A DNA stretch of 64,000 bases from Bartonella vinsonii subsp. arupensis OK-94-513 (GCF_000278235.1 NZ_JH725037.1:1079675-1143674), one strand, 5' to 3'; shown: positions 9,383 through 20,798, numbered from the stretch's first letter. Numbers and translations: made by a program. Notes: generated by a model not told the origin, from the sequence alone.

Positions 9383-10516
9383 ATGCTATTTAAAAAAATC
9401 CTTACTACAGTCGCAGCTGTCATAGCGCTTGTAGCAAATGTCTATGCGAATGAACCTATTAAAATTGGTGTTTACCTTCCGTTAAGTGGTCAAAATGCAT
9501 TTGGAGGCCAGCTCGAAATTAGAGGTATAGAATTGGCACATAAAAAAGTCCCCGAAATATTGGGACGTAAAGTGGAACTTGTTATCATTGATAATAAATC
9601 TGATAAGGTAGAGGCTGCTAATGCTGTTATGCGTTTAACCGCAAGTGAAAAAGTTAATGGAATCATTGGCACTTATGGATCTTCACTCTCGTTAGCTGGT
9701 GGAGAAATATCTGAAAAAGCAAAGACTCCGACCATTGCAACTTCCTCAACAAATCCACTAGTTACACAGGGTAAAAAATATTACTTTCGCGCGTGCTTTA
9801 TTGATTCCTACCAAGGTATTGGAATTGCAACTTATGTACGTCAAACTTTACATGCAAAAAAGGCTGCTATTCTCAAAGATATATCAAGCGATTATGCGAT
9901 TGGACTTGCAAGTTATTTTACGCGTGCTTTCAAAAAATTAGGTGGTGAAGTTATTTCAAATTTAAATTATAATTCTGGAGACCAAGATTTTTCAGCTGTT
10001 CTTACACAAATTATAGCACAAAAACCTGATATCTTATTTATTCCATCCTATTTTTCTGAAGGTGCTATCATTATGAAGCAAGCACGTGAATTAGGTGCAA
10101 AGTTTCGGATTATGGGTGGTGATGCTATGGATAATCCGGAAACCATTACGATTGCAGGAGACGCTGCAGAAGGCTTCTTACATACTACACTTCCCTATAG
10201 TGAAAACATGCCGAATATGTCAAAAGCTGCTCAAGAATTCACAACTGAATGGAGAAAGGCTTATCCTGATAAAGAACCCAATATCAATTCTGTTTTGGGA
10301 TATACGAGTTATATGATGTTCATGAAAGCTATTGAAAATGCTGACAGTGCTGATCGTGAAAAGATCACTATAGAACTTAGCAAATTAAAAGATTTTCAAA
10401 CACCCTTTGGTGATATGACGATGGATGAAAACCATAATCCTAAAATTCCTATTGGTATAATTGAAATAAAAGGTGGAAAACGTGTCTATTTAGATGAAGT
10501 CAAACCTGCTTTTTAA
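9383..10516 (+). CDS. livK: branched-chain amino-acid ABC transporter, substrate-binding protein (LivK-like)
   Basis: Periplasmic binding protein of the Leu/Ile/Val family (type I fold), 377 residues. The start ATG 9383 follows GGAAAG and begins a clear signal peptide (LFKKILTTVAAVIALVANVYA); the frame stays open upstream to 9239 without a signal sequence. The mature part begins NEPIKIGVYLPLSGQNAFGG, with the ligand-contact region TPTIATSSTNP. It is the first gene of the five-gene livKHMGF operon. The exact substrate is uncertain; polar amino acids or amides are also possible for this family. Confidence 0.93.
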   Translation: MLFKKILTTVAAVIALVANVYANEPIKIGVYLPLSGQNAFGGQLEIRGIELAHKKVPEILGRKVELVIIDNKSDKVEAANAVMRLTASEKVNGIIGTYGSSLSLAGGEISEKAKTPTIATSSTNPLVTQGKKYYFRACFIDSYQGIGIATYVRQTLHAKKAAILKDISSDYAIGLASYFTRAFKKLGGEVISNLNYNSGDQDFSAVLTQIIAQKPDILFIPSYFSEGAIIMKQARELGAKFRIMGGDAMDNPETITIAGDAAEGFLHTTLPYSENMPNMSKAAQEFTTEWRKAYPDKEPNINSVLGYTSYMMFMKAIENADSADREKITIELSKLKDFQTPFGDMTMDENHNPKIPIGIIEIKGGKRVYLDEVKPAF

Positions 10517-10628
10517 AAAAGTGAGAGATTTCTTCTAATAAAAATGCACAAATTGGTTGAGAATTCTTTTCTCAACCTAAAATCTAAGGATTTCTTGTTT
10601 TATCATAATAAATGTGGAAGGATGAGAG

Positions 10629-11705
10629 ATGAGCACTGAAATGTTCATCCAGTATTTTTTTAATGCACTGGCATTGGGATCTCTTTATGGGCTTATCGCT
10701 ATTGGTTATACCATGGTCTATGGTATATTGAGACTCATTAATTTTGCTCACGGTGATATCTTTATGCTGGGGGCATATTTTGTTTTCTTTTCCACAATTA
10801 GCTTTATGCCTGCTTGGGCAGCACTTCTTCTTTTATTATTAGCTGTTCTCATTTATTATTCGGTGTTTATAGGATTCAAAAAACGTCCTTCAATTTATTG
10901 GATCGCCGTTTTTTTAATGCTTACTTTTGGGTTCATTTATTATTTAAAAATTGCTCCACAAGATTTTACCCCAATTTGGGCACTCGCCCTCTGTTTTTCA
11001 ATTTTTATCACAAGTGCAGTGGGTATTACTGTTGATCAGTTTGCCTATAAACCTTTGCGCCATGCTCCGCGTATCTCGGCACTTATCGGTGCAATAGGGG
11101 TTTCCTTTTTTATTGAAAATCTTGCTACTGTACTCTTTAGTGGTGTCCCAAAAGGTGTAAAACAACCAGATTTTCTTGTAAGACCATTTTTATGGCATTT
11201 AGAATCGGGAACAGAGAAGATCATTAGAATTGCTCCCATGTCTCTAATCGTTCCCATTGTCTCATTTATTCTGATCCTTTTACTTCTATGGATTATTCAT
11301 AAAACAAAACCTGGTCTTGCTATGCGTGCAATCTCACATGATATTGAAACAACACGTCTGATGGGTGTTTCTGTCAATAAAGTCATTGCATTTACATTTG
11401 GAATAGGCTCAGCACTTGCAGCTATCGCAGGCATTATGTGGTCACTACGTTATCCTCAAATTCAGCCTTATATGGGCGTTCTTCCTGGGCTTAAAGCGTT
11501 TATTGCTGCTGTTATAGGAGGTATTGGCTCTATTCCAGGAGCAATGTTAGGGGGATTATTACTAGGGTTTATTGAAATTATGATTATCGCATTTTTTCCC
11601 GCGTTATCTGGATATCGAGATGCTTTCGCTTTTATTTTATTGATTCTGATTTTATTGGTAATGCCAACTGGATTAATGGGCAAAAAAAGTCAGGAGAAAA
11701 TCTAA
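10629..11705 (+). CDS. livH: branched-chain amino-acid ABC transporter permease LivH
   Basis: Inner-membrane permease, 358 residues. The N-terminus GSLYGLIAIGYTMVYGILRLINFAHGD is diagnostic of LivH. The coupling (EAA-like) region contains RAISHDIETTRLMGVSVNKV. Compared with the roughly 300-residue norm there is extra hydrophobic sequence around residues 55-120, between the first helices and VDQFAYKPLR. That adds probable membrane segments. Its stop shares one base with the livM start. Confidence 0.94.
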   Translation: MSTEMFIQYFFNALALGSLYGLIAIGYTMVYGILRLINFAHGDIFMLGAYFVFFSTISFMPAWAALLLLLLAVLIYYSVFIGFKKRPSIYWIAVFLMLTFGFIYYLKIAPQDFTPIWALALCFSIFITSAVGITVDQFAYKPLRHAPRISALIGAIGVSFFIENLATVLFSGVPKGVKQPDFLVRPFLWHLESGTEKIIRIAPMSLIVPIVSFILILLLLWIIHKTKPGLAMRAISHDIETTRLMGVSVNKVIAFTFGIGSALAAIAGIMWSLRYPQIQPYMGVLPGLKAFIAAVIGGIGSIPGAMLGGLLLGFIEIMIIAFFPALSGYRDAFAFILLILILLVMPTGLMGKKSQEKI

Positions 11706-12763
11706 TGGGAAAAGCAGCTACAACTTTTCTATCATGTATCAGTATTTTCGTTCTTATTGGTTTTTTATTTTATGCTGATAACCATTTTAATGATTACACA
11801 CTTCGTGTCATCAATTTGATTGCTATTAATGCAATATTGGCGATTTCACTCAATTTGATTTACGGTTTCACAGGCATGTTTTCTCTTGGACATGCTGGGT
11901 TCATGGCAATTGGTGCTTATGTATGTGCAATTTTACTTCTTTCTCCTGAACAAAAAGAAATGATGTGGATTCTTGAACCTATAGCTGAGCCGTTGTATCA
12001 TCTGCAGTTACCTTTTTTCATTGCCGTTGTTATAAGTGGTTTGTCTGCTGCAGTTGTAGGTTTACTGATTGCTCTCCCCATATTACGTCTTGGTGGTGAT
12101 TATCTTGGAATTGCAACATTGGGTTTTGCGGAAATTATTCGTATTGTTATTACGAACGCAGCGCCCTTAACAAATGGCTCCTTGGGAATCAAAGGAATAC
12201 CGCAAGATGCAACATTATGGTGGAACTATGGTTGGTTAGCATTTACAATTCTCTTTATTGTTCTCTTACTGCGTAGCAATACTGGTAATGTATTACGTGC
12301 TATTCGTGATGATGAAATCGCTGCAAAAACAATGGGCGTTAACGCTTTTTTCTATCGTAGTTTTTCTTTTACTGTTGGTGCGTTTTTTGCAGGTATAGGA
12401 GGAGCATTGATGGCTGCTCTTATTTCAACTATCGATCCAAAAATGTTCAATTTTCTCCTTACCTTTAATATTTTGATGATTGTTGTTGCTGGTGGTCTTG
12501 GTTCAATTACAGGAAGCATTATTGGGAGCATTATTATTACAGTCATGCTTGAATGGCTTCGCATTATTGAAAGTCCATTTGACTTAGGTTTTATACATAT
12601 TCCAGAAACACCAGGACTCCGCATGGTTGTTTTTTCTCTTTTATTGCTCGTTATTATCTTGTTTTGGAGAAAAGGATTGTTGGGACAAAATGAGTTCTCA
12701 TGGAATGGGATTTATAATTTTTTAACACGCAAAAAACTTTCTAATACTGAGGGAAAGTTATGA
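11705..12763 (+). CDS. livM: branched-chain amino-acid ABC transporter permease LivM
   Basis: Second permease, 352 residues, many hydrophobic segments. The family motifs LIYGFTGMFSLGHAGFMAIGAY (about residue 52) and RAIRDDEIAAKTMGVNAF (coupling loop to the ATPases) are present. NGSLGIKGIP is also typical. It is joined to livH by a TAATG junction and to livG by an ATGA overlap, so the operon is tightly coupled. Confidence 0.94.
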   Translation: MGKAATTFLSCISIFVLIGFLFYADNHFNDYTLRVINLIAINAILAISLNLIYGFTGMFSLGHAGFMAIGAYVCAILLLSPEQKEMMWILEPIAEPLYHLQLPFFIAVVISGLSAAVVGLLIALPILRLGGDYLGIATLGFAEIIRIVITNAAPLTNGSLGIKGIPQDATLWWNYGWLAFTILFIVLLLRSNTGNVLRAIRDDEIAAKTMGVNAFFYRSFSFTVGAFFAGIGGALMAALISTIDPKMFNFLLTFNILMIVVAGGLGSITGSIIGSIIITVMLEWLRIIESPFDLGFIHIPETPGLRMVVFSLLLLVIILFWRKGLLGQNEFSWNGIYNFLTRKKLSNTEGKL

Positions 12764-13542
12764 ACGACACTATCCTTTCACTCAATGATATCGTGATGCG
12801 TTTTGGTGGCTTGGTCGCTGTAAATAATATTAATATGGCAATTAAACGAGGAACAATTACTGGATTAATTGGTCCAAATGGAGCTGGAAAAACGACTGTT
12901 TTTAATATGATTTCAGGATTTTATACCCCCACTAGTGGAACAATTCTTTTTGATGGCCAAAAAGTTTCTGGATCTCCTCCTTATATTATCTGTAAGCGCC
13001 ATATTGCACGAACATTTCAAAATATTCGCCTTTTTTCAGGATTGACAGTCTTACAGAATGTAATGGTGGGGGCTCATGTCCGACAAAAATATCCATGGTT
13101 TTCCTCAGCATTGTTTTTTTCAAAAGCAATAAAAGAAAAGAAAGAAGTCCACAAAAATTCAATGGAACTCCTTGAACGGCTACAGCTTGATCATCTTGCT
13201 CATCAATCTGCAACGACCCTTCCCTATGGTGTGCAACGCCGTTTAGAAATTGCGCGCGCTCTAGCAACGAAGCCAAAATTACTGCTTCTGGATGAACCTG
13301 CTGCTGGTATGAATCCACAGGAAAGTGAAGACCTTAGAAAATTCATAGAAAAAGTGCGGAAAGATTTTGATCTTACAATTCTGCTTATTGAACACGATAT
13401 GAAAGTTGTGATGGAGCTTTGCCAACATATTTGGGTGATGGAATACGGATGTTGTATCGCGAATGGCACACCAAATGAAATTCGTAGCAACCCTAAAGTT
13501 ATTGAAGCTTATCTTGGCGGAGATGTTTATGGATATTCTTAA
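12760..13542 (+). CDS. livG: branched-chain amino-acid ABC transporter ATPase LivG
   Basis: ABC ATPase, 260 residues. Walker A is GPNGAGKTT (about residue 37), Q-loop ARTFQNIRLF, signature region LPYGVQRRLEIARAL and Walker B LLLDEPAAGMNP, followed by the His switch LIEHDMK. The signature YGVQRR instead of LSGGQ is normal for LivG. A C-terminal LivG-type tail ends EAYLGGD. The livF start lies inside its 3' end. Confidence 0.95.
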   Translation: MNDTILSLNDIVMRFGGLVAVNNINMAIKRGTITGLIGPNGAGKTTVFNMISGFYTPTSGTILFDGQKVSGSPPYIICKRHIARTFQNIRLFSGLTVLQNVMVGAHVRQKYPWFSSALFFSKAIKEKKEVHKNSMELLERLQLDHLAHQSATTLPYGVQRRLEIARALATKPKLLLLDEPAAGMNPQESEDLRKFIEKVRKDFDLTILLIEHDMKVVMELCQHIWVMEYGCCIANGTPNEIRSNPKVIEAYLGGDVYGYS

Positions 13543-14239
13543 AATCAAAAATCTTCACGTTCATTATGGTGCCATTAAAGCCATTCAAAACCTTTCTATG
13601 TCCATTAAAAAAGGAAGTATAGTAACTTTAATCGGTGCTAATGGAGCAGGAAAAAGCAGCATTGTACGCTCTATTACAGGGTTAAACCGATCTGTTTATG
13701 GAGAGATTACGTATAAAGGTGAATCAATTATTAAAAAATCACCAGAAACAATTCTGCGTTTGGGTATTGCTTTAAGTCCAGAAGGACGGCGTATTATGCC
13801 CCATCTTACTGTTTTAGAGAATTTACATCTAGGCGCTTATATCCGTCATGATAAACTAGGAATTGCCCGTGATATAGAATGGATATTTGATCTCTTTCCG
13901 CGCCTGCGTGAAAGAGCAAAACAGTTAGGAGGAACAATGTCTGGTGGTGAGCAGCAAATGCTTGCTGTTGGCCGTGCGCTCATGAGTAATCCTGACATGG
14001 TCATATTAGATGAACCCTCTCTGGGGTTAGCACCCCTGCTTGTAAAAGAGCTTTTTTCAATTATCAAAAAAATTAATGATATGGGAAAAACTGTTCTTCT
14101 TATTGAGCAAAATGCATTTGCAGCACTTTCTATTGCTGACTATGCTTATATTCTAGAAGTAGGACATGTTTTATTTCACGGTGAAGGAAAATCTATGCTT
14201 TTTGATCCACGTGTTAAAGAAGCATATCTTGGTGGATAA
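13529..14239 (+). CDS. livF: branched-chain amino-acid ABC transporter ATPase LivF
   Basis: Second ABC ATPase, 236 residues. Walker A GANGAGKSS, signature MSGGEQQMLAVGRAL, Walker B VILDEPSLGLAP, His switch LLIEQNAF. The start is set at ATG 13529 because GGAG lies six bases upstream. The frame is open to 13463, but that part overlaps livG and has no family similarity. It overlaps the livG end by 14 bp and closes the operon. Confidence 0.94.
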   Translation: MDILKIKNLHVHYGAIKAIQNLSMSIKKGSIVTLIGANGAGKSSIVRSITGLNRSVYGEITYKGESIIKKSPETILRLGIALSPEGRRIMPHLTVLENLHLGAYIRHDKLGIARDIEWIFDLFPRLRERAKQLGGTMSGGEQQMLAVGRALMSNPDMVILDEPSLGLAPLLVKELFSIIKKINDMGKTVLLIEQNAFAALSIADYAYILEVGHVLFHGEGKSMLFDPRVKEAYLGG

Positions 14240-14353
14240 AAATCAAACAATGTTAAAAAACTAACACCTTCCTCTTCCTCAAAAAAAACCTCTAGCTTAA
14301 GAGTCACGCTTCTTTATAAAAAAACTCTTCATGAAACAAATGCTAATCTTTTG

Positions 14354-15838
14354 TCATGTCCACCATTTTTCTGCACTGAACACTCCGGCTGCTTGTTCTA
14401 TAATGTGCGCTATCTGAAAAATAACTTCTTCAGCAAAAGGCTTACCAATCAATTGCAACCCTAGTGGTAAACCATTAGATGAAAGACCAGCAGGAACAGA
14501 AATGCCTGGTAAACCAGCCATATTTACTGGAACAGTAAAAATATCATTGAGGTACATTGCTACAGTATCATTTTTTATTTTTTTATCAGCAATGCCAAAA
14601 GCCGGTGTTGGTGTTGCAGGTGTGAGGATAGCATCAATACCTGAAGCAAAACATTGATCAAAATCACGCTTTACTAATGTTCGTACTTTTTGGGCTCTTA
14701 AATAATAAGCATCATAATAACCGGATGAGAGAACGTAAGTACCAATCAAAATACGCCGTTTGACTTCATCACCAAAACCAGCTGAACGGGTATTTTCATA
14801 CATTTCAATGACGTCTTTTCCCGGTACGCGGAGACCAAAACGGACACCATCATAACGTGCTAAATTAGAAGACGCTTCTGCAGGAGCCACAATGTAGTAA
14901 GCGGGCAAAGCATATTTTGTATGAGGTAATGAAATATCGATTATTTCAACACCTGCGTCTTTTAACCAATCCATTCCTTTTTGCCAAAGCTCAACAATTT
15001 CAGGAGACATTCCTTCCATATGATATTCTTTCGGAATACCAATTTTCATTTCTTTAATTGATTGACCAAGATAACTTTCATAATCAGGAACTGGTAAATT
15101 AACAGAAGTGGAATCTTTTTCATCAAAAGAAGCCATTGATTTAAGCAAAATAGCACAATCGCGAACATCTCGTCCAATAGGACCAGCTTGATCAAGTGAT
15201 GAGGCAAACGCAATAGTTCCCCACCGTGAACAACGCCCATAAGTTGGTTTAATTCCTACCGTTCCAGTGAATGCCGCTGGCTGACGTATTGAACCGCCTG
15301 TATCTGTAGCCGTTGCACCAGCACAAATCCGTGCTGCAACAGCAGCTGCAGAACCACCTGAAGAACCTCCCGGAACAAGCTTTTCATTGGAGTCCTTCTT
15401 TCTCCATGGATTAATAACTGGACCATAATATGATGTTTCATTGGAAGATCCCATAGCAAACTCATCCATATTAAGCTTACCTAACATAACGGCTCCATCT
15501 TGCCATAAATTAGCGGTCACAGTTGATTCATAGTGCGGTTTAAAACCATCAAGAATATGTGAACAAGCTTGCGTGTGAACACCATGTGTTGCAAAAAGAT
15601 CCTTAATTCCCAGTGGAATTCCTTCTAAAATTCCCCCCTGCCCTCTATTTAATCGGCTCTCTGATTCAGCAGCCATTTTCCTTGCTTGTTCTGCTGTTAC
15701 TGCTACATAAGCATTAAAAATTGGATTAGCCAATTCAATTGCTTTTAAATAAGCTTCCGTTAATTCAGTTGCTTTAAACTCTTTCTTTATGAGAGCATCT
15801 CGGGCTTGTGCAATTGTGAGAGTTGTTAAATCGGTCAT
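14354..15838 (-). CDS. gatA: Asp/Glu-tRNA amidotransferase subunit A
   Basis: Catalytic amidase subunit of GatCAB, 494 residues. With GatC and GatB it converts Glu-tRNA(Gln) or Asp-tRNA(Asn) to the amidated forms. The amidase signature is [16 protein letters not shown], and the triad is Lys in [10 protein letters not shown] plus two Ser in the Ser-rich region ([11 protein letters not shown]). ATG 15838 begins the typical [18 protein letters not shown] at 15865 would add nine residues and is less likely. gatC lies just upstream. gatB is not in this window. Confidence 0.95.
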   Translation of the reverse strand: MTDLTTLTIAQARDALIKKEFKATELTEAYLKAIELANPIFNAYVAVTAEQARKMAAESESRLNRGQGGILEGIPLGIKDLFATHGVHTQACSHILDGFKPHYESTVTANLWQDGAVMLGKLNMDEFAMGSSNETSYYGPVINPWRKKDSNEKLVPGGSSGGSAAAVAARICAGATATDTGGSIRQPAAFTGTVGIKPTYGRCSRWGTIAFASSLDQAGPIGRDVRDCAILLKSMASFDEKDSTSVNLPVPDYESYLGQSIKEMKIGIPKEYHMEGMSPEIVELWQKGMDWLKDAGVEIIDISLPHTKYALPAYYIVAPAEASSNLARYDGVRFGLRVPGKDVIEMYENTRSAGFGDEVKRRILIGTYVLSSGYYDAYYLRAQKVRTLVKRDFDQCFASGIDAILTPATPTPAFGIADKKIKNDTVAMYLNDIFTVPVNMAGLPGISVPAGLSSNGLPLGLQLIGKPFAEEVIFQIAHIIEQAAGVFSAEKWWT

Positions 15839-15868
15839 ATTGATTCTCAAGTTTTTAAAAGACAAAAA

Positions 15869-16165
15869 TTACTCGACGACTTTTGAGACAAGAAAGAAAT
15901 TTTCTTCCGTAACAGGTGCATTTGCTACAATGTCTGCTGCTATATCCCCATCTGTGACATTATCCTCACGCATTCGTAAAGCCATCGGCATCACAGATGT
16001 TAATGGTTCAATACCACTGACATCGACTTCACTCAATTGTTCTACAAAACCTAAAATGACATTGAGTTCTTTTGTCATACGTTCTGCTTCATCATCGTGG
16101 ACAGCAATACGTGCTAAATGTGCTACTCGCTTGACTGTTTTCTTATCAACCTTATCCACAGACAT
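15869..16165 (-). CDS. gatC: Asp/Glu-tRNA amidotransferase subunit C
   Basis: Small GatCAB stabilising subunit, 98 residues. Typical features are [12 protein letters not shown] near the N-terminus, [25 protein letters not shown] in the middle, and the C-terminal [17 protein letters not shown]. The start ATG 16165 follows AAGGCGAG. It is separated from gatA by 30 bp and is clearly the same operon. Confidence 0.95.
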   Translation of the reverse strand: MSVDKVDKKTVKRVAHLARIAVHDDEAERMTKELNVILGFVEQLSEVDVSGIEPLTSVMPMALRMREDNVTDGDIAADIVANAPVTEENFFLVSKVVE

Positions 16166-16311
16166 ACTCGCCTTTCTGCTTTTTTATTTTTATATTCATT
16201 TACTGGCTATACAAGGCTGCGGTTGCAAGCGCAAGAATATTGATAACACAAATAAAGAATATAAGTTAAGTATGGATCTGAAAAACTAAAAGGCTTAAAT
16301 TATAAATCAAT

Positions 16312-16791
16312 ATGGCTATTATTAATATAAATGAAGTTATTACACATCTTTTACCTGGACAAACAATAGCAGGTTTAGATTTAGGCAAAAAAACTATCGG
16401 AATTGCAATTTCTGATAGGGGATTAACTTTTTCAAATCCGCGTCCTGTACTGCAACGAAAAAAATTTATGGAAGACGCTCACACACTTATAAAAATTTTT
16501 GATCGTGAAAACGTGGGGGCTATTATCATTGGTTTGCCTCTTAATATGAATGGAAGCAGCGGCCCTCGCGCTCAAGCAACAAGAACTTTTGTAAGCAATA
16601 TGAAAGCATATACGGACATTCCATTTGTTTTTTGGGATGAACGCTTATCAACAATTGCTGCAGAACGCTCTCTTTTAGAAATGGACGTATCACGTGCTAA
16701 AAGAGCAACCCGAATTGATTCGGCCGCTGCCGCTTTCATATTGCAAGGTGCTCTCAATAGGATTAAAAACTTTCATCATATGGAAGGATAG
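16312..16791 (+). CDS. ruvX: RuvX/YqgF Holliday-junction resolvase-like protein
   Basis: YqgF family RNase H-fold protein, 159 residues. The motif [15 protein letters not shown] (about residue 22) carries the first catalytic Asp. [29 protein letters not shown] and [15 protein letters not shown] complete the fold. In E. coli this protein is needed for pre-16S rRNA 5' processing, and a resolvase role is also proposed. The gene is convergent with the acyl-CoA dehydrogenase gene and overlaps it by 16 bp. Confidence 0.93.
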   Translation: MAIININEVITHLLPGQTIAGLDLGKKTIGIAISDRGLTFSNPRPVLQRKKFMEDAHTLIKIFDRENVGAIIIGLPLNMNGSSGPRAQATRTFVSNMKAYTDIPFVFWDERLSTIAAERSLLEMDVSRAKRATRIDSAAAAFILQGALNRIKNFHHMEG

Positions 16792-18404
16792 AGAACATTT
16801 AACAAATGTCCTGCATTATATCGTGCAATGAGCATTCCATAGGATGCTCTCCATTGTCCACCAAGGCGGCTTTCCATATAGGCATTTGCCACATGCTCTA
16901 TATCTGTAGAATGTAACGATGCAGCAGCTGCTGCATACGCTACTTGTTCCACAAAAAATCTTCCTGCTCCCTCATTTGCCGATGCCATCTCTACAGCAGA
17001 CTTAATAATTTCAATTGTCCGTGGACCCGCTGGTCCAATATCAACAGCAATTTTTTCTAACAATTTCTGAAATAATCCCGGTGCTTTTTTAGCAATGAGA
17101 ATTGCATCCTTTACCAATTGATTAGCAGAATTATTTCTCACAATCCGTGCAGGGGCATTACACAACATTTGTGATAATGGATTGCCCTCTATAAAGCTTT
17201 CGATACCAAGTTGTGCAATAATTTCGCCAATAATAGGTATAACTAATTGGCTTACGTGATAAGAAATAATAGGAGTCATAATCCGTGCAAAAGCTGCTTC
17301 AGAGCGATCATTTGCAGCATTGTCAAATGCGCGTGCTAAACGTAGAACTAATGCTTGTGCCGCTGCAATATCCAGTGCAATATCTGCAAAAATACGTTCT
17401 GTCAGTGGGGGCAAAGGCTGATCTGGCATTTTTTGCCGAAAAAAATCTATACCAAATTGAAGTGCAGCCCGCAAAACACCTGCCGACACGACAGATTGAT
17501 CAAAACGCATCATCGTTTCGATATCCTTAATGACTTTAAGCCCTTCTCCAACATTTCCCAAAAGCCAACCATAACAGCCCTGAAAATCAACAACACCTTC
17601 TGGCGTTAGAGATTCTCCAGAACGCTGCAGCAAATGACGAATGGATATAACACCATTTAATGTACCATTTTCTTGCATACGTGGAACTAAAAAGCAGCTT
17701 AAATGGCCATCTAATTCTGCACTAACAAGATATCCATCAACTATAGGATTAATAACATTGGTTTTTGAAATATTTAAACGATACAGATCACGTCCAACTT
17801 TTTCATCAAAAGAAATTTTTTTAACAGTTGGGAAATTAAAAGAATATTTTTCACGTTGTTCAACATCATCAAAAGCATAGGTAAGTGAAGCCGCTTTTTT
17901 ACTACTAATAGGCTTGGACGATAGATCATATTGGCGTGATAAGAGAACATTTTGCCATTTTCCGAAGAGCTCAACATCACTAATTAAAACTGCTATAGCC
18001 GCACTTGTTATAATAACTTCATTCAAATGCCCTGTTTCTAAACTAGCTGATAAAGCCAAACGAATAGCACGCGCTTGATAGCGTACCCCATTTTCTGAGG
18101 TGGTATTTTCCCAAAGTGAAGTAACCAAACCAGCTTGTCTAGAGTATTGTTGAAGAGCTTGATAAGAAGAATGTATCTCTAACTTTTCTGTTGGCTGCCC
18201 CCACTCATCATTATAGTGCAATACTGGTCGATAACGATTCGCTAAAGAAGAAAGCTCCCATGCTTCACGACTTGCTACAAAATCTCCTATTTCTTCAAAA
18301 CTTGCTAATAAAAACTTAGGTAAAGTAGAAGCAACACGAAACATAAGCGTATCACTGAGAAACGCATTTTTTTTGCGGACATTTTGCGCAGACACAGTAC
18401 TCAT
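16776..18404 (-). CDS. AidB-like acyl-CoA dehydrogenase family protein
   Basis: 542-residue flavoprotein-type dehydrogenase of the AidB branch. The N-terminal region with [16 protein letters not shown] and the later [35 protein letters not shown] are typical of AidB or isovaleryl-CoA dehydrogenase-like proteins. A long helical C-terminus continues to residue 542. E. coli AidB binds DNA and FAD and is induced by alkylation damage; whether this protein does so is inference. It stands alone, with an AT-rich upstream region shared with the divergent pyrB gene. Confidence 0.82.
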   Translation of the reverse strand: MSTVSAQNVRKKNAFLSDTLMFRVASTLPKFLLASFEEIGDFVASREAWELSSLANRYRPVLHYNDEWGQPTEKLEIHSSYQALQQYSRQAGLVTSLWENTTSENGVRYQARAIRLALSASLETGHLNEVIITSAAIAVLISDVELFGKWQNVLLSRQYDLSSKPISSKKAASLTYAFDDVEQREKYSFNFPTVKKISFDEKVGRDLYRLNISKTNVINPIVDGYLVSAELDGHLSCFLVPRMQENGTLNGVISIRHLLQRSGESLTPEGVVDFQGCYGWLLGNVGEGLKVIKDIETMMRFDQSVVSAGVLRAALQFGIDFFRQKMPDQPLPPLTERIFADIALDIAAAQALVLRLARAFDNAANDRSEAAFARIMTPIISYHVSQLVIPIIGEIIAQLGIESFIEGNPLSQMLCNAPARIVRNNSANQLVKDAILIAKKAPGLFQKLLEKIAVDIGPAGPRTIEIIKSAVEMASANEGAGRFFVEQVAYAAAAASLHSTDIEHVANAYMESRLGGQWRASYGMLIARYNAGHLLNVLYPSI

Positions 18405-18531
18405 AGGTATATTCCTATATTCAAATCATTCACATCATAGACTATTTGTCGTTTTGCAGTTAAAAAACATTTACTATATTCAAACAAAAATGCTTGTTTA
18501 ATTTGTTTAGAGAGAGATAGAAAAGAATGCT

Positions 18532-19497
18532 ATGACTCAAAATACTTTTTTTCCCCTTTTCCCCCACCAACATCTTTTAGGCATTAAAGGTTTGCGTGCG
18601 CAAGACCTTACTACATTGCTTGATCGTGCAAATGCAAATGTTAACCTCTCTCAAAAAATTGATAAAACAAAATCTATATTATATGGGCGTACTCAAATTA
18701 ATCTTTTCTTTGAAGCCTCCACGCGCACACAATCCTCTTTCGAATTAGCTGGCAAACGGCTAGGAGCAAACGTGATGAGTATGGCTATTGGCAACTCATC
18801 TGTAAAAAAAGGGGAAACATTGATTGATACAGCCACAACCCTCAATGCGATGAAACCAGATATACTCGTCATTCGCCATAGTTGTGCTGGAGCAACTGCT
18901 TTGTTAGCACAAAAAGTGGATTGTTGTGTCATTAATGCTGGTGATGGAGCCCACGAACATCCTACACAAGCTTTATTAGATGCTCTTACTATTAAAAGAA
19001 CAAAAGGCCGCATTGAAGGATTAACTGTTGCAATTTGCGGAGATATTTTGCATTCACGTGTTGCGCGTTCTAATATCCTCAGTCTCAATGCTTTGGGAGC
19101 TCGGGTTCGTGTCGTCGCACCTTCAACGCTCTTGCCTATAGGAATTGCCGATATGAGTGTTGAAGTTTTTAACACGATGAAAGAAGGTCTTAAAGGTGCT
19201 GATGTCATCATGATGTTACGCTTACAACATGAACGCATGACAGGTTCTTTTATTCCTTCTATTCGTGAATATTTTCATTATTTCGGCTTACATAAAGAAA
19301 ATTTGGCTTACGCCAAAAGTGATTGCATTGTTCTGCATCCTGGCCCAATAAATCGTGGTGTAGAAATTGCATCTGACATAGCAGATGGACCACAAAGTAT
19401 GATTCATACACAAGTAGAAATGGGAATCGCTGTGCGTATGGCTGTCATGGAGGCTTTATTGGATTCACGCCTTAAAGCAAATGGAGAAAAAAAATGA
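18532..19497 (+). CDS. pyrB: aspartate carbamoyltransferase catalytic subunit
   Basis: Second step of pyrimidine synthesis, 321 residues. The carbamoyl-phosphate-binding motif [13 protein letters not shown] is at about residue 61. [16 protein letters not shown] (about 145) and [12 protein letters not shown] complete the active site. No pyrI regulatory subunit is present. The next gene is a dihydroorotase-like protein with a 4-bp ATGA overlap. That layout is typical of the class of ATCases that form complexes with a DHOase-like partner. Confidence 0.96.
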   Translation: MTQNTFFPLFPHQHLLGIKGLRAQDLTTLLDRANANVNLSQKIDKTKSILYGRTQINLFFEASTRTQSSFELAGKRLGANVMSMAIGNSSVKKGETLIDTATTLNAMKPDILVIRHSCAGATALLAQKVDCCVINAGDGAHEHPTQALLDALTIKRTKGRIEGLTVAICGDILHSRVARSNILSLNALGARVRVVAPSTLLPIGIADMSVEVFNTMKEGLKGADVIMMLRLQHERMTGSFIPSIREYFHYFGLHKENLAYAKSDCIVLHPGPINRGVEIASDIADGPQSMIHTQVEMGIAVRMAVMEALLDSRLKANGEKK

Positions 19498-20798
19498 CAA
19501 AGCCAATTGTTTTTCAAAATGCCCGTATTATTGACCCTTCACGTACAATCGATGAAATTGGCACTGTTATTGTTGAAAACGGACTGATTACAGCTGCTGG
19601 AAAAGAAGCTTTGAATCAAGGAGTTCCCGAGGGAGCAGAAATTATTAATGCTCAAAACAAAACAATTCTACCCGGACTTGTTGATGCGCGTGTTTTTGTC
19701 GGAGAACCAGGAAATGAACGTCGTGAAACAATTGCGTCGGCAAGCCAATCAGCAGCGGCAGGTGGTATTACGTCTTTCCTTATGATGCCAGATACACATC
19801 CAATTATCGATAATGTAGCGCTGGTTAAATTCATTAAACATACAGCACAAGAAATGTCATCGGTTAATATTCATCCCGTTGCAGCGATCACTCAAGGTTT
19901 TCAGGGACAAGAAATAACCGAATTTGGCCTGCTAAAAGATGCAGGGGCAGTTGCCTTTTGTGAAGGAAAAAAAACACTCCAAAATTCATCTGTTATGCGG
20001 CGTGCAATGACGTATGCACGTGACTTCGATGTTATATTGATGCACGAAACACAAGATAAGGATCTCTCAGAACAAGGCGTTATCAATGAAGGACTTCTAG
20101 CAAGCTGGCTCGGTCTTTCTGGAATCCCTCGTGAAGCAGAAGTCATCCCACTTGAAAGAGATTTATACTTAGCCGCATTAACACAAACACGCTATCATGC
20201 AGCGCAAATATCGACAGCTCTCTCTGTTGATGCTCTTCGCTTAGGAAAACAACGAAGTGAGAAAATTTCAGCCGGTGTATCCATTCATCACTTGTCTCTT
20301 AATGAAAATGATATTGGTGAATATCATACCTCTTTCCGTTTTATGCCTCCATTGCGTACAGAAGAAGATCGTAGAGCAATGATTGAAGCAATAAAAGATG
20401 GGACAGTGGATATTATTGTCTCTTCCCATGATCCTCAGAGTCCTGACACAAAACATTTACCATTTAATGAGGCAGCTGCTGGCGCCATTGGTATGGAAAT
20501 CTTATTGAGTGCTGCTTTACGCCTTTATCATGATGAAAGTATCTCTCTTTTACGACTCACTGAACTTTTGTCAACGGCACCAGCAAAACTCTTTGGCCTC
20601 AATGCAGGAACACTCAAAAAAGGTGCTTATGCAGATCTCATTTTGCTTGATCTGCATGAACCATGGGTAGTTTCTACAGAAAAGTTGTATTCACGTTCAA
20701 AAAATACACCTTTTGAAAATGCACATTTCCAAGGACGTGTTCTTGAAACATTTGTTAAAGGGCAATCAATTTTTAAAGTCGATCAACAAAAGAAATGA
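19494..20798 (+). CDS. dihydroorotase-like protein, probably non-catalytic (PyrC'/PyrX type)
   Basis: 434-residue amidohydrolase-fold protein. The overall scaffold matches class I dihydroorotases: [14 protein letters not shown] near residue 60, [24 protein letters not shown] and [19 protein letters not shown]. The metal-binding HxH of the first strand (normally DxHxH) is replaced by DARVFV. The catalytic Asp of the usual TDHAP motif is Ser here (VSSHDPQ). It is therefore probably an inactive partner that stabilises PyrB, as known for pseudomonad PyrC'. An active dihydroorotase should exist elsewhere in the genome. It overlaps pyrB and plsY by 4 bp each. Confidence 0.85.
   Translation: MTKPIVFQNARIIDPSRTIDEIGTVIVENGLITAAGKEALNQGVPEGAEIINAQNKTILPGLVDARVFVGEPGNERRETIASASQSAAAGGITSFLMMPDTHPIIDNVALVKFIKHTAQEMSSVNIHPVAAITQGFQGQEITEFGLLKDAGAVAFCEGKKTLQNSSVMRRAMTYARDFDVILMHETQDKDLSEQGVINEGLLASWLGLSGIPREAEVIPLERDLYLAALTQTRYHAAQISTALSVDALRLGKQRSEKISAGVSIHHLSLNENDIGEYHTSFRFMPPLRTEEDRRAMIEAIKDGTVDIIVSSHDPQSPDTKHLPFNEAAAGAIGMEILLSAALRLYHDESISLLRLTELLSTAPAKLFGLNAGTLKKGAYADLILLDLHEPWVVSTEKLYSRSKNTPFENAHFQGRVLETFVKGQSIFKVDQQKK

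Noticed and set aside
15789..16289. 166-codon plus-strand frame over gatA/gatC
   Set aside because: Antisense to two well-supported essential genes, with low-complexity composition.
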